Shown: positions 16,705-25,845 of the stretch, piece by piece
How the letters are laid out: the number at the start of each line of letters is the position of its first letter
Position numbering within the stretch: the stretch's first letter is position 1
NCBI RefSeq assembly: GCF_008369105.1
Contig: NZ_VINQ01000003.1
Coordinates: 85,001-149,000 of the forward strand
Direction of reading: 5' to 3'
Length of the DNA: 64,000 nt
From: Aquicoccus porphyridii
GTDB lineage: Bacteria; Pseudomonadota; Alphaproteobacteria; Rhodobacterales; Rhodobacteraceae
Translations under genes and position numbers: made by a program
Notes under the pieces: model-generated
What the model was told of the DNA's origin: nothing
The model's input: only the letters and a program-made list of their open reading frames with translations
Databases searched by the model: none

Positions 16705-16733
16705 TTGATCCCTTCGTCGACTCCTTTTATAAG
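16705..16733 (+). promoter_or_regulatory. Sigma-70-type promoter of tRNA-Val
   Basis: TTGATC (16705-16710) and TATAAG (16728-16733) are separated by 17 bases, about 63 bases before the tRNA. The same -35 hexamer and spacing occur at the tRNA-Ala gene. Confidence 0.65.
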
Positions 16734-16796
16734 CCCCCAGACCGGCGCGGATTTTCCCGCGCCCGATTTTTTGGAGCCGGGTTCGTGTCGGCTCTT

Positions 16797-16871
<75 letters not shown>

Positions 16872-16953
16872 TGGAATTACCACCCCGAATGGCCCGGGGT
16901 GCCCGGAACCGAAAAGGCGTGAAGGCCCACGCCGCGACAGATAGGAGAGACCG

Positions 16954-17079
16954 ATGAAGGTCAAGAACTCGCTGCGTTCGCTCAAGAACCGCCACCGCGA
17001 TTGCCGCGTCGTGCGCCGCAAGGGCCGCGTCTACGTGATCAACAAGACCCAGCGCCGTTTCAAGGCCCGCCAGGGCTGA
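16954..17079 (+). CDS. rpmJ: 50S ribosomal protein L36
   Basis: A 41-residue, very basic protein reading [16 protein letters not shown] and ending RRFKARQG. This is the longer, zinc-independent form of L36: it has a single cysteine rather than the C-C-C-H zinc ribbon of the shorter form. AGGAGA lies six bases upstream. It lies 82 bp after tRNA-Val and is followed by a rho-independent terminator. Confidence 0.95.
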   Translation: MKVKNSLRSLKNRHRDCRVVRRKGRVYVINKTQRRFKARQG

Positions 17080-17118
17080 TACCACGGCCCTTCACTCAAC
17101 CCGGTTCACAGGTTGGAA

Positions 17119-17143
17119 CCGCCCGTTTTCCGGGCGGTTTTTT
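17119..17143 (+). terminator. Rho-independent terminator after rpmJ
   Basis: CCGCCCG-TTTTC-CGGGCGG followed by TTTTTT. The 7-bp GC stem plus U-run is a textbook terminator, 40 bp after the rpmJ stop. Confidence 0.92.
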
Positions 17144-17267
17144 CGTTTGCAGACCAGAAATCCGGCAGGATCGCGCACATTTGGTGGCACGATCATGTGC
17201 CTGACATGCATTCCGTGCAATACTTGCCCATATCTGCAACACGCCTATCGCGGAACCGAATCGCACC

Positions 17268-19061
17268 ATGACCTCTCACCCCCGCAAACCCCTTGCCGCG
17301 ACACCCACCGGCACCGGGCTGCCCGATCACCGCAACGCCGAAAAGGCACGCGCACATCCCCATGACGGGCCCGACCGCGCGTTGCGTGCAACGCTTGCGC
17401 GGACGACCGGCGGGCTGTCGCCACAGGCCGCCGCCGGGGCCTGGCTCGATTGGGCGATGCATATGGGTCGCGCCCCGGGGCGGCAGTTGGAGCTTGCACA
17501 GCATGCCATTGAATCGGCTTGGAAACTGGCCGCCGACATGGGTGCCCGCCCCGAGACCGAACCGCCATTCGCGCCCGGCCCGAATGACCATCGCTTTGCC
17601 CATCCCGGCTGGTCCCGGCCGCCGTTTCGCGCCATGCAACAGGCTTTGCTGGCCGGTCACGATTGGTGGGATCGCGCCACCGATGACATCCCCGGCATGG
17701 GACGTCAGGATGCGGCACGGGTGCGGTTCATGGCACATCAGGCGCTCGATACGTTCTCGCCAGCGAACGGCCCCCTGACCAATCCCGAGGTGATCGAAAG
17801 CGCGTTGAAAAGCAACGGTCAAAGCCTTGTCACCGGGGCATCGCATGCGGCACAGGACCTGCTGCACGCCCTGAAACACGAGGAAACCGCGCCTTCATCG
17901 AAATTCAGAGTCGGTCACGATCTCGCCGCGACAAAGGGCGAGGTGGTCTATCGCAATACTCTTTTCGAACTGATCCAGTATGCACCGCAAACCGATACCG
18001 TGCGGGCCGAGCCGATCCTGATCGTGCCGGCCTGGATCATGAAATACTATATCCTCGACCTGCGGCCCGAGAACTCTCTCATCAACTACCTGGTGGGACA
18101 GGGCTTTACCGTCTTCTGCATGTCCTGGATCAACCCTGGCCCGGAACTGCACGATGTCGGCCTCGATGACTATCGTACTGACGGTGTGATGGCGGCCATG
18201 GACGCGGTCTCGACCATCACCGGGAACGAAAAGATCCACGCCTGCGGCTATTGTCTTGGCGGCACGATTCTCTCCATTGCGGCAGCCACGATGGCACGCG
18301 ATGGCGATGACCGGCTTGCCTCGCTGACCCTCCTGGCCGCCCAGACCGATTTCGCCGAAGCCGGGGAACTGATGCTGTTTCTCGATGAAAGCCAGGTGTC
18401 TCTGCTCGAAGACCTGATGTTCGATCAGGGATACCTCGCCTCCGACCAGATGGTCGGCGCTTTCAGGGCGATCCGCTCCGAAGACCTTGTCTGGCAACGG
18501 GCCGTGCGCCGTTACCTGCTCGGGATCGAGGAAAAAGAGACCGATATGGGCACGTGGAACGCCGACGCCACGCGGATGCCCGCACGGATGCACTCGGAAT
18601 ACCTGCGTGGGCTTTTCATGGAAAACCGCCTGACTGCCGGACGCTTTGCCGTCAAAGGCAAGGTGATCGCGCTGCGCGATATCTCGGTGCCCATGTTCAT
18701 CGTCGGCACCGAAACCGATCACATCGCGCCATGGCGCTCGGTCTACAAGACCAAGCTGTTCACCGTTGGGGATTTGCGCTTTCTGCTCACGTCAAGCGGC
18801 CACAACGGCGGTATCGTGTCCGAACCGGGCCATCCTCGCCGCCACTATCGGATCGGCCACCGCAAGCCCGGCGCGCTTTACATGGATCCTGACACATGGC
18901 TTGCCAGCCATGCCCCGCAAGACGGAAGCTGGTGGCCGGAATGGGCCAAATGGCTTGGCGAGCACAGCAGCGAGCGGATCGACCCGCCCCCCATGGCGGC
19001 GCCGGATGCAGGATACCCATCTCTTGAAAAAGCACCGGGCAACTATGTGCTGATCCGCTGA
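17268..19061 (+). CDS. PHA/PHB synthase family protein (class I PhaC-like)
   Basis: A 597-residue alpha/beta-hydrolase with the polyhydroxyalkanoate synthase N-terminal domain (about 80-250) and the catalytic domain. The nucleophile is C329 in the lipase-like box GYCLGG; the acid and base are expected at ETDHIAPW (Asp) and SSGHNGG (His). VPAWIMKYYILDL and NSLINYLVGQGFTVF are conserved family stretches. PhaC polymerises 3-hydroxyacyl-CoA into storage polyester. No phaZ, phaP or phaR gene is nearby, so this may be a second, stand-alone synthase. No strong ribosome-binding site is visible. Confidence 0.88.
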   Translation: MTSHPRKPLAATPTGTGLPDHRNAEKARAHPHDGPDRALRATLARTTGGLSPQAAAGAWLDWAMHMGRAPGRQLELAQHAIESAWKLAADMGARPETEPPFAPGPNDHRFAHPGWSRPPFRAMQQALLAGHDWWDRATDDIPGMGRQDAARVRFMAHQALDTFSPANGPLTNPEVIESALKSNGQSLVTGASHAAQDLLHALKHEETAPSSKFRVGHDLAATKGEVVYRNTLFELIQYAPQTDTVRAEPILIVPAWIMKYYILDLRPENSLINYLVGQGFTVFCMSWINPGPELHDVGLDDYRTDGVMAAMDAVSTITGNEKIHACGYCLGGTILSIAAATMARDGDDRLASLTLLAAQTDFAEAGELMLFLDESQVSLLEDLMFDQGYLASDQMVGAFRAIRSEDLVWQRAVRRYLLGIEEKETDMGTWNADATRMPARMHSEYLRGLFMENRLTAGRFAVKGKVIALRDISVPMFIVGTETDHIAPWRSVYKTKLFTVGDLRFLLTSSGHNGGIVSEPGHPRRHYRIGHRKPGALYMDPDTWLASHAPQDGSWWPEWAKWLGEHSSERIDPPPMAAPDAGYPSLEKAPGNYVLIR

Positions 19062-19119
19062 AACGCGCCGTCACCGCGTTTCAGCCGGATCTTGCAGAAG
19101 CCCATCTGGGGCATGGCAA

Positions 19120-20331
19120 TCAGTCGTAGCTGCGGGTGTCCTCGATCACCTTGCCATCATTGGGCAGGGTGCCCGGCGCCATCATCTCGACCCGGCCCTT
19201 GAGCTTGAGCAGTTCACCAGCGGATTTGGCGAAATCCGCTTCGTTCCCGCCTCTGGCCTCGATCTGAACGGTCATCGTGTCCATCTCGCCTTCCCGAGCG
19301 GCGATCACCCGTGCCTTGACGATCTCGTCATGGCGGGCCACCAAAGCGGCAACCTGTTCAGGGCGCACGAACATACCCTTGATCTTGGTTGTCTGATCGG
19401 CACGCCCCATCCATCCCTTGATCCGCATGTTGGTGCGGCCGCAGGGGCTTTGGCCTTGCATCACCGCCGAAAGATCACCCGTTGCAAACCGGATCAGCGG
19501 GTAATCAGGATTGAGCGTCGTAACGACCACCTCGCCCACATCGCCCGGGGCAACCGGGTCGCCGGTCCCGGGGGTCACGATCTCGACGATCACGCCCTCA
19601 TCCACGATCATGCCTTCCATCGCCTCGGATTCATACGCGACGCTGCCCAGATCGGCCGTGCCATAACCCTGAAGGCAATGGATGCCCCGGTCGGCATATT
19701 CCTGTCGCAGTGACGGAAACAACGCTCCGCCCCCCACCGCAGCCTTGGAAATCGCCAGCTTGAGGCCCATCTCGTCGGCCTTGTCGAGGATGATCTTGAG
19801 GTAATCAGGCGTACCGGTATAGGCCGTCACCCCGATGTCATGCGCCGCCTGCGCCTGAAGTTCGGTCTGGCCCGTGCCCGCCGGAACCACGGCACAGCCG
19901 ATCGCCCGTGCCCCGCTCTCGAACATCATGCCCGCGGGCGTCAGATGATAGGAAAAGCAGTTCTGAACGATGTCATCGGCGCGAATTCCCGCCGCATACA
20001 TCGCACGGCCCGACCGCCACCAATCATGGCTGATGCCACCCGGTTCGTAAATCGGGCCCGGGCTCTGGAAATAATGCGCCACGTTCGAGACCGGCAACCC
20101 GCCAAAAGGCGCTGCCGCTTTCTGCCGACTGCTCAACTCGGATTTGCGCAGCACAGGCAGCCCAGCAAGCTCGGACATATCCTTGAGCGGCGCCAGTCCA
20201 TGCTTGGCCAACTGGGCGTTCAGCGCAGCAAGCTGATCGGCGGCGCGCTCATCGGCCGAGCGGGTTTCCAGGGCGTCATAAAAGGCACTCATCGCCTGAT
20301 CTCCATAGGGTTTGCTCGTCTCTCGTGTCAC
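19120..20331 (-). CDS. Phenylacetate-CoA ligase family (PaaK-like) AMP-forming enzyme
   Basis: A 403-residue ligase with PaaK features: GMMFESGARAIGCAVVPAGTGQ, the LQGYGTADLGSVAYE core, PLIRFATGDLS and the C-terminal GRADQTTKIKGMFVRPEQV. It activates a carboxylic acid to its CoA thioester through an acyl-AMP. The GTG start at 20331 has GAGGGAG eight bases upstream; an ATG at 20292 is an alternative. It is the last gene of the liv-type operon, 22 bases after livF, and probably activates the acid the transporter brings in. The natural substrate cannot be read from the sequence. Confidence 0.85.
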   Translation of the reverse strand: MTRETSKPYGDQAMSAFYDALETRSADERAADQLAALNAQLAKHGLAPLKDMSELAGLPVLRKSELSSRQKAAAPFGGLPVSNVAHYFQSPGPIYEPGGISHDWWRSGRAMYAAGIRADDIVQNCFSYHLTPAGMMFESGARAIGCAVVPAGTGQTELQAQAAHDIGVTAYTGTPDYLKIILDKADEMGLKLAISKAAVGGGALFPSLRQEYADRGIHCLQGYGTADLGSVAYESEAMEGMIVDEGVIVEIVTPGTGDPVAPGDVGEVVVTTLNPDYPLIRFATGDLSAVMQGQSPCGRTNMRIKGWMGRADQTTKIKGMFVRPEQVAALVARHDEIVKARVIAAREGEMDTMTVQIEARGGNEADFAKSAGELLKLKGRVEMMAPGTLPNDGKVIEDTRSYD

Positions 20332-20353
20332 TTGTAACTCCCTCGGGCGGGGA

Positions 20354-21181
20354 TCAACTCAGCCATCTCTTGCGGCGGCGATATGACCGCACATCGCGGA
20401 AACTCTTGCGACCCTCGTCGGACATCCCGAGATAGAATTCCTTCACGTCCGGGTTCTCACGCAGATCGCTTGCAACGCCATCCATCACCACCCGACCACT
20501 TTCGAGGATATATCCGTAGTGGGCAAAGCGCAGAGCCACATTGGTGTTCTGCTCGGCCAGCAGGAAGGTATAACCCTCTTCCTCGTTGAGCGACTTGACG
20601 ATCCCGAAAATCTGCTCGACCAACTGCGGTGCCAGCCCCATGCTCGGCTCGTCCAACAGGATGGTCTCGGGGCGGCTCATCAAGGCCCGACCAAGCGCGA
20701 TCATCTGCTGCTCACCACCCGAAGTATAGCCCGCCTGGCTGCGGCGGCGCTCTTTCAGGCGGGGGAAATAATCATAGACCATGTTCAGATCGGCATCTAT
20801 CGCACCCTTGCCATCCTGGCGCGTATAGGCACCGGTCAACAGGTTTTCCTCAACCGTCAGGTGCTCGAAACAATGGCGCCCTTCCATCACCTGAATCACG
20901 CCCTTCTGCACCAGATCATTGGGGGTCAGATCCTGCACCCGCTCGCCGCGATAGCTGATCGAACCCTTCGTCACCTCGCCGCGTTCCGAATGCAACAGGT
21001 TCGACACCGCCTTGAGCGTGGTTGTCTTGCCTGCGCCATTCCCACCCAGAAGGGCGGTGATTCCCCCCTTGGGCACCTTGAGCGACACGCCCTTCAGCAC
21101 GAGGATGACGTGGTTATAGATCACCTCGATGTTATTGACCTCGAGAAGCGTCTCTTGGGCTGTTTCACCGGCATCCAGCAT
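20354..21181 (-). CDS. Branched-chain-type ABC transporter ATPase (LivF-like)
   Basis: A 275-residue ATPase with Walker A GGNGAGKTT, signature SGGEQQMIALGRALMSRPE, Walker B TILLDEPSMGLAP and LAEQNTNVALRFA, a segment typical of LivF. It is one of two ATPases of a hydrophobic amino acid type (HAAT) importer; the other is livG at 25024-25845. The C terminus is longer than usual for LivF by about 30 residues. It lies between the binding-protein gene and the PaaK-like ligase gene. Confidence 0.9.
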   Translation of the reverse strand: MLDAGETAQETLLEVNNIEVIYNHVILVLKGVSLKVPKGGITALLGGNGAGKTTTLKAVSNLLHSERGEVTKGSISYRGERVQDLTPNDLVQKGVIQVMEGRHCFEHLTVEENLLTGAYTRQDGKGAIDADLNMVYDYFPRLKERRRSQAGYTSGGEQQMIALGRALMSRPETILLDEPSMGLAPQLVEQIFGIVKSLNEEEGYTFLLAEQNTNVALRFAHYGYILESGRVVMDGVASDLRENPDVKEFYLGMSDEGRKSFRDVRSYRRRKRWLS

Positions 21182-21256
21182 GGCGTTGTCTCTCGCTTGA
21201 AACTTGTCTGGGGTGCCCCGGCCGATGGTCGGCCGGGGCCTTGATCATCGCAACAT

Positions 21257-22540
21257 TCAGTTGCAACGCTCCTCGATATCGTTTTCGGCGGCATATGCGG
21301 CCGAATCTTCCTCGATCAGCGGCTGAAGCACGTCCTGATCCGATTGCACGAAATCGGTGATCAGCGTCCACTTCTCGGCATTCGCATCCCACTGGGTCAC
21401 GGCACCAAGGCCATCACCACCATGGTTCTCGCAGGTCACCGTGAACTCGGGACCGAAGTTCGGCATGCCAAGCGTGGCCATCTTCTCCTCGGTGATCTCC
21501 AGAGATTCCATCCCGTCGCGCATCATTGCAGCGGTGATGTTGCTCGTGTCGTGGATCTCTTGCGCGGTCTTGGCCGCCTCGGCAGCAAGCATGGCTGCGT
21601 AAAGACCACGGTTGTAAAGCACGGTGCCAAGCTGATCACCCGCACCGGCCGCAAGGCCCTTATCCACGACATGCGTCTTCAGGTCGTCAAAGATCGGAAA
21701 GTCCGAACCCACGTTGTGGAACGCCAGCGCCTTGTAGCCATCCGCGCCTGCGCCTGCGGGTTTGACGTCGTTCTCGGAGCCCGACCACCAGATGCCGATG
21801 AAGTTTTCCATCGGAAAGCGGATGTTCACGGCTTCCTGAATGGCAACCTGGTTCATCACGCCCCAGCCCCACATCAGGACATAGTCAGGACGCTCGCGAC
21901 GAATTTGCAGCCATTGCGATTTCTGCTCCTGACCGGGATGATCCACCGCAAGCAAGGTGAGCTCATACCCATGCTTCTTCGCCAGTTCCTCAAGTGTGCG
22001 GATCGGCTCCTTTCCATAGGCCGAGTTGTGATAGACCAGCGCAACCTTCTTGCCGCTCAGGTCCCCATCATTGAGATCCAGCAGGTGCTTGATCCCGACC
22101 GAAGCACCATCCCAGTAGTTGACCGGATAGTTGAAGATATGGCTGAACACCTTGCCGTTCTTGGCCGACGTCCGACCATAGCCCATCGAGTGTACCGGGA
22201 TACCATCTGCGGTGGCCTTGGGGATCAGCTGATAGGTGATGCCGGTCGACAGCGGTTGATAAAGAAGCGCGCCGCTGCCCTTGGTTGCCTCATAGCATTC
22301 CACGCCCTTCTCGGTGTTATAGCCGGTTTCGCATTCGATCAGGTTGATCTTTTCACCGCCGATGCCGCCATCACGCTCGTTCAGAAGCGTGAAATAATCG
22401 GCATAGCCATCGGCGAACGGAATGCCGTTTGCGGCATAAGGGCCAGTACGATAGCTTAGCGACGGAAAGGTCAATTCTGCCAGCGCCGGACCTGCGGCCA
22501 GCGCCGCGCCCAGTGCCAGTGTGGCCAGTTTCATTTTCAT
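21257..22540 (-). CDS. ABC transporter substrate-binding protein (LivK-like, HAAT family)
   Basis: A 427-residue periplasmic binding protein with a signal peptide (KLATLALGAALAAGPALA) and the Peripla_BP_6 fold (YADYFTLLNERDGGIGGEKI, NSAYGKEPIRTLEELAKKHG). It is longer than classical LivK (about 370) and lacks obvious amino-acid-specific motifs. Together with the two CoA ligases this suggests a carboxylate rather than an amino acid ligand. GGAGGAG is found upstream of the ATG at 22540. Confidence 0.88.
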   Translation of the reverse strand: MKMKLATLALGAALAAGPALAELTFPSLSYRTGPYAANGIPFADGYADYFTLLNERDGGIGGEKINLIECETGYNTEKGVECYEATKGSGALLYQPLSTGITYQLIPKATADGIPVHSMGYGRTSAKNGKVFSHIFNYPVNYWDGASVGIKHLLDLNDGDLSGKKVALVYHNSAYGKEPIRTLEELAKKHGYELTLLAVDHPGQEQKSQWLQIRRERPDYVLMWGWGVMNQVAIQEAVNIRFPMENFIGIWWSGSENDVKPAGAGADGYKALAFHNVGSDFPIFDDLKTHVVDKGLAAGAGDQLGTVLYNRGLYAAMLAAEAAKTAQEIHDTSNITAAMMRDGMESLEITEEKMATLGMPNFGPEFTVTCENHGGDGLGAVTQWDANAEKWTLITDFVQSDQDVLQPLIEEDSAAYAAENDIEERCN

Positions 22541-22621
22541 CGGGTTTCTCCTCCCATTGGTTGATTCCGATGTTGTTCGGGGTTTTGCCCCCCCGAAAAG
22601 GGTCCGACCCGCCCACGCAAC

Positions 22622-23731
22622 TCAGTGCGGGAAGGGCCAAAGCCTCAGTTTCTCCTTGATGATCCGCCAAAGCTGCGCAAGCCCATGCGGTTCGAGGACA
22701 AGAAAGGTTATGATCAAACCGCCCACGATCATGAATTCCAGGTGCGCGGCAAGGTCGGTGGGCCAACCCAGGCCCCCGACCAGAGTGTTCTTGAGAAATA
22801 CCGGCAAGAGCACGAGAAACGCCGCCCCGGCAAACGCGCCAAAGATCGAACCCAAGCCGCCGATGATCACCATGAAGAGCACGAGGAAGGACTTGTTGAT
22901 GCCGAACACCTCACCCACTTCCACGGCCCCGAGGTAGACGCTGAAGAACAGCGCGCCGGAAATCCCGATGAAGAAGGACGAGACCGCAAAGGCGCTGAGC
23001 TTGGCCTTGAGTGGATCGACCCCGATGATCTCGGCGGCGATATCCATGTCGCGAATCGCCATCCACTTGCGCCCCATACTGCCGCGCGTCAGGTTGCGCG
23101 CCATGAAGGCAAGACCTGCCAGGAACACGAGACAGAACAGATAGGCGACCCACGGATCGGCGTTGGCCCCGGTTACGTTCATACCAAAAATACTACGCTC
23201 AGGGGCGCTGATCTGACCCGAGGCCGAGTAGTTGTAGGCCCAGGCCCATTTGTTGAAAAGCCAGACAAGGAAGAATTGCGCCGCCAGCGTCGCCACGGCC
23301 AGATAGAACCCCTTGATCCGCAGGCTCGGCAGGCCGAACAGCACGCCGACAAAGGCAGTCACGAGCCCGGCGAGGATGACGGAAAGGAAGATATTGATCG
23401 GCGGCAACGCATACTGAACCCCACCGATCCAGATATCGAGCCCGGTCATGAACTTGTAACAGGCATAAGCCCCGACCGCCATGAACCCGCCAGTGCCAAG
23501 GCTGACCTGCCCGCAATAGCCGACCAGTATGTTCAGCCCGATGGCCGCGATGGCATAGATCAGGAACGGCAGGAACACCGAGTTGACCCAGTAATCGTTG
23601 ATCACGAAGGGAATGACGGCAAACCCGATGAACAATACCGCGAAAAAGCCGAACCGGTCGAGCTTGATCGGAAAGGTCTGCCCATCCTCCGGATAAGAGG
23701 TCTTGAAATCACCGGCCTCACGATAAAACAT
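22622..23731 (-). CDS. Branched-chain-type ABC transporter permease (LivM-like)
   Basis: A 369-residue permease with about ten hydrophobic segments and the LivM motif GYCGQVSLGTGGFMAVGAY, plus the ATPase contact loop GRKWMAIRDMDIAAE. The ATG at 23731 is chosen because GGGGAG lies eight bases upstream and the codon overlaps the preceding stop (TGATG); the GTG at 23740 falls inside that ribosome-binding site. It pairs with LivH. Confidence 0.9.
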   Translation of the reverse strand: MFYREAGDFKTSYPEDGQTFPIKLDRFGFFAVLFIGFAVIPFVINDYWVNSVFLPFLIYAIAAIGLNILVGYCGQVSLGTGGFMAVGAYACYKFMTGLDIWIGGVQYALPPINIFLSVILAGLVTAFVGVLFGLPSLRIKGFYLAVATLAAQFFLVWLFNKWAWAYNYSASGQISAPERSIFGMNVTGANADPWVAYLFCLVFLAGLAFMARNLTRGSMGRKWMAIRDMDIAAEIIGVDPLKAKLSAFAVSSFFIGISGALFFSVYLGAVEVGEVFGINKSFLVLFMVIIGGLGSIFGAFAGAAFLVLLPVFLKNTLVGGLGWPTDLAAHLEFMIVGGLIITFLVLEPHGLAQLWRIIKEKLRLWPFPH

Positions 23732-23991
23732 CAGGCGCACTCCCCGTTTGCGTGTTCTTCTTCAAGATGCGTCTTTTTGACAAGGTTTGGCCGTTTGGCA
23801 TAACCGGTCGCTTCGCTTTGGCGTATCAGCCAGAAATAGGCCCAAAGCCCAAGCCCCGCGCCGATGGCCGCCAGTATCGCCGCAGTCACCATCTGAGAAG
23901 CGTTGGAAGGATCGGACGACAGGGCGAGATACCCAAAGGCCCAGAACCCCGACCAGGCGATAACGTTGAGAATGGCGATCAGCTTGGACAT
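23731..23991 (-). CDS. Small two-helix membrane protein in the liv-type operon
   Basis: An 86-residue protein not recognised as a named family. Two hydrophobic stretches are visible (IAILNVIAWSGFWAFGYLAL and MVTAAILAAIGAGLGLWAYF), followed by a charged tail (KKTHLEEEH). It lies exactly between the two permease genes, four bases from livH and overlapping livM. The tight packing and coupling argue for a real gene, perhaps an accessory subunit of the importer. Confidence 0.7.
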   Translation of the reverse strand: MSKLIAILNVIAWSGFWAFGYLALSSDPSNASQMVTAAILAAIGAGLGLWAYFWLIRQSEATGYAKRPNLVKKTHLEEEHANGECA

Positions 23992-23995
23992 CCCG

Positions 23996-24982
23996 TCACA
24001 CCCTCTCGATGATCTTCTCGCCGAACAGACCCTGCGGCCGGAAGACGAGGAAGATCAGCGCCAGCACATAGGCAAACCAGTTTTCGGTCGCTCCACCCAC
24101 CATCGGCCCGACGATGAACTCGAACAGTTTCTCGCCCACACCGATGATAAGACCGCCAACGATAGCCCCGGGAATCGAGGTGAACCCACCCAACATCAGC
24201 ACCGGAAGCGCCTTGAGAGCAATCAATGACAGGGAGAATTGCACACCCGACTTGGTGCCCCACATGATGCCAGCCACCAGTGCCACGAACCCAGCCAGCG
24301 ACCAGACCATGACCCAGATGAAATTGAGGTTGATACCAACCGAAAGCGCCGCCTGATGATCGTCTGCCACCGCGCGCATGGCCCGGCCATGTTTTGAATA
24401 CTGTGCGAACATCACCAGCGCGATCACCAGGAGCACGGCGATAAAGGTCGCCCAAAGGTCGAGGTTGTCGATGAAGAAGCCATAGCCCAACAGGTTGAAG
24501 GTGATCTCGTCGATGAAGCCGTTGATCCCTTGGGGCAACCCGACATCAAGCTTCTTGATGTCGCTGCCCCACATGATGTCACCGAAACCCTCAAGGAAGT
24601 ATGCCAACCCGATGGTGGCCATGAAGAGGATGATCGGCTCTTGCCCCACGAGATGCCGGAAGATGAAGCGATTCACCATCCAGGCCAACGCCACCATCAC
24701 CACCATGGTCAACAAGATCGCGGCGAACGCGGGAACATTCCATCCGAAATGATGAACAGACGTGCCAAAGACCGCGTTGATCAGGTGGCTGAATGGAACA
24801 CGCCCCTCCATGATCCCCACCAACGTCAGGGCCGCGAAAAGCGCCATCACACCCTGGCTGAAGTTGAAGATGCCACTGGCCTTGAAGATCAACACGAAGC
24901 CCAAAGCGACCAGCGCATAAAGCACACCGGCCATGAGGCCGTTCATGAAGACTTCCATTCCCCAAAGAAGCTGTTCAGGCAT
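23996..24982 (-). CDS. Branched-chain-type ABC transporter permease (LivH-like)
   Basis: A 328-residue permease with LivH hallmarks: GLMAGVLYALVALGFVLIFKASGIFNFSQG is the usual N-terminal motif region (quoted by family here as GxxNFAxG-like, reading IFNFSQG), and the cytoplasmic loop KHGRAMRAVADD contacts an ATPase. Start codons occur at 24991 and 24982; the second is better spaced from the GGGGGA upstream. It forms the channel with LivM. Confidence 0.88.
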   Translation of the reverse strand: MPEQLLWGMEVFMNGLMAGVLYALVALGFVLIFKASGIFNFSQGVMALFAALTLVGIMEGRVPFSHLINAVFGTSVHHFGWNVPAFAAILLTMVVMVALAWMVNRFIFRHLVGQEPIILFMATIGLAYFLEGFGDIMWGSDIKKLDVGLPQGINGFIDEITFNLLGYGFFIDNLDLWATFIAVLLVIALVMFAQYSKHGRAMRAVADDHQAALSVGINLNFIWVMVWSLAGFVALVAGIMWGTKSGVQFSLSLIALKALPVLMLGGFTSIPGAIVGGLIIGVGEKLFEFIVGPMVGGATENWFAYVLALIFLVFRPQGLFGEKIIERV

Positions 24983-25023
24983 GGTGCGCATCCCCCGGAT
25001 TGATTTGATCTCTTGCGGTTCTG

Positions 25024-25845
25024 TCAGTCATGGGCCACCCCCAGATAGGCGTCGATCACCGCCTGGTTGTTGCGCACCTCGTCTGGCGATCCATCGCCGA
25101 TCTTCTTGCCGTAATCCATCACCACGACCCGGTCGCTGAGATCCATGACCACGCCCATGTCATGCTCGATCAGGGCAATCGTGGTTCCGAACTCGTCATT
25201 CACATCGAGGATAAAGCGGCTCATGTCCTCTTTCTCCTCCACGTTCATCCCCGCCATCGGTTCATCGAGGAGCAATAGCGACGGCTGCGCAGCCAACGCC
25301 CGGGCAAGCTCGACCCGCTTCTTGAGACCATAGGGAAGGCGCGACACAGGCGTTTTTCGAATGTGCTGGATTTCGAGAAAGTCGATGATCTTTTCCGCGA
25401 CCTCGCGGTTCTCGATTTCCTCCTGCTCGGCCTTGCCCTTCCAGATCGCCTGCGACAAAAGCCCCATCGTCATGTGGTTGAGACGCCCGGTCATCACGTT
25501 GTCCAGAACGCTCATCCCCTCGAACAGCGCGATATTCTGAAATGTCCGGGCGATGCCTTGTCGGGCCACCTCGAAGGGCCGCATTTGTGGCCGCACCGCG
25601 CCCTTGTACCAGACCTCCCCCTCCTGCGGGATATAAAAGCCCGAAATCACATTCAGCATCGACGACTTGCCGGCCCCGTTCGGCCCGATGATCGCGCGGA
25701 TCTCGCCCTCGCGAATGTCAAAGCTGATATCGGTAATCGCCTTCACACCACCAAATCGCAGGCTGATATTGCGCATTTCCATCAGCACACCGCCAATGGT
25801 TCGGCCATCCGCGGTGACATAGGTCTCCTGATCCATCACGCTCAT
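25024..25845 (-). CDS. Branched-chain-type ABC transporter ATPase (LivG-like)
   Basis: A 273-residue ATPase with Walker A GPNGAGKSS, TFQNIALFEGMSVLDNVMTG (typical LivG), Walker B SLLLLDEPMAGMN and the EHDMGVVMDLSDR segment. The position usually occupied by the LSGGQ signature reads LPYGLKKRVELARALA, as is common in LivG proteins. The start overlaps the stop of the acyl-CoA synthetase gene by four bases, so translation is coupled. Confidence 0.9.
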   Translation of the reverse strand: MSVMDQETYVTADGRTIGGVLMEMRNISLRFGGVKAITDISFDIREGEIRAIIGPNGAGKSSMLNVISGFYIPQEGEVWYKGAVRPQMRPFEVARQGIARTFQNIALFEGMSVLDNVMTGRLNHMTMGLLSQAIWKGKAEQEEIENREVAEKIIDFLEIQHIRKTPVSRLPYGLKKRVELARALAAQPSLLLLDEPMAGMNVEEKEDMSRFILDVNDEFGTTIALIEHDMGVVMDLSDRVVVMDYGKKIGDGSPDEVRNNQAVIDAYLGVAHD

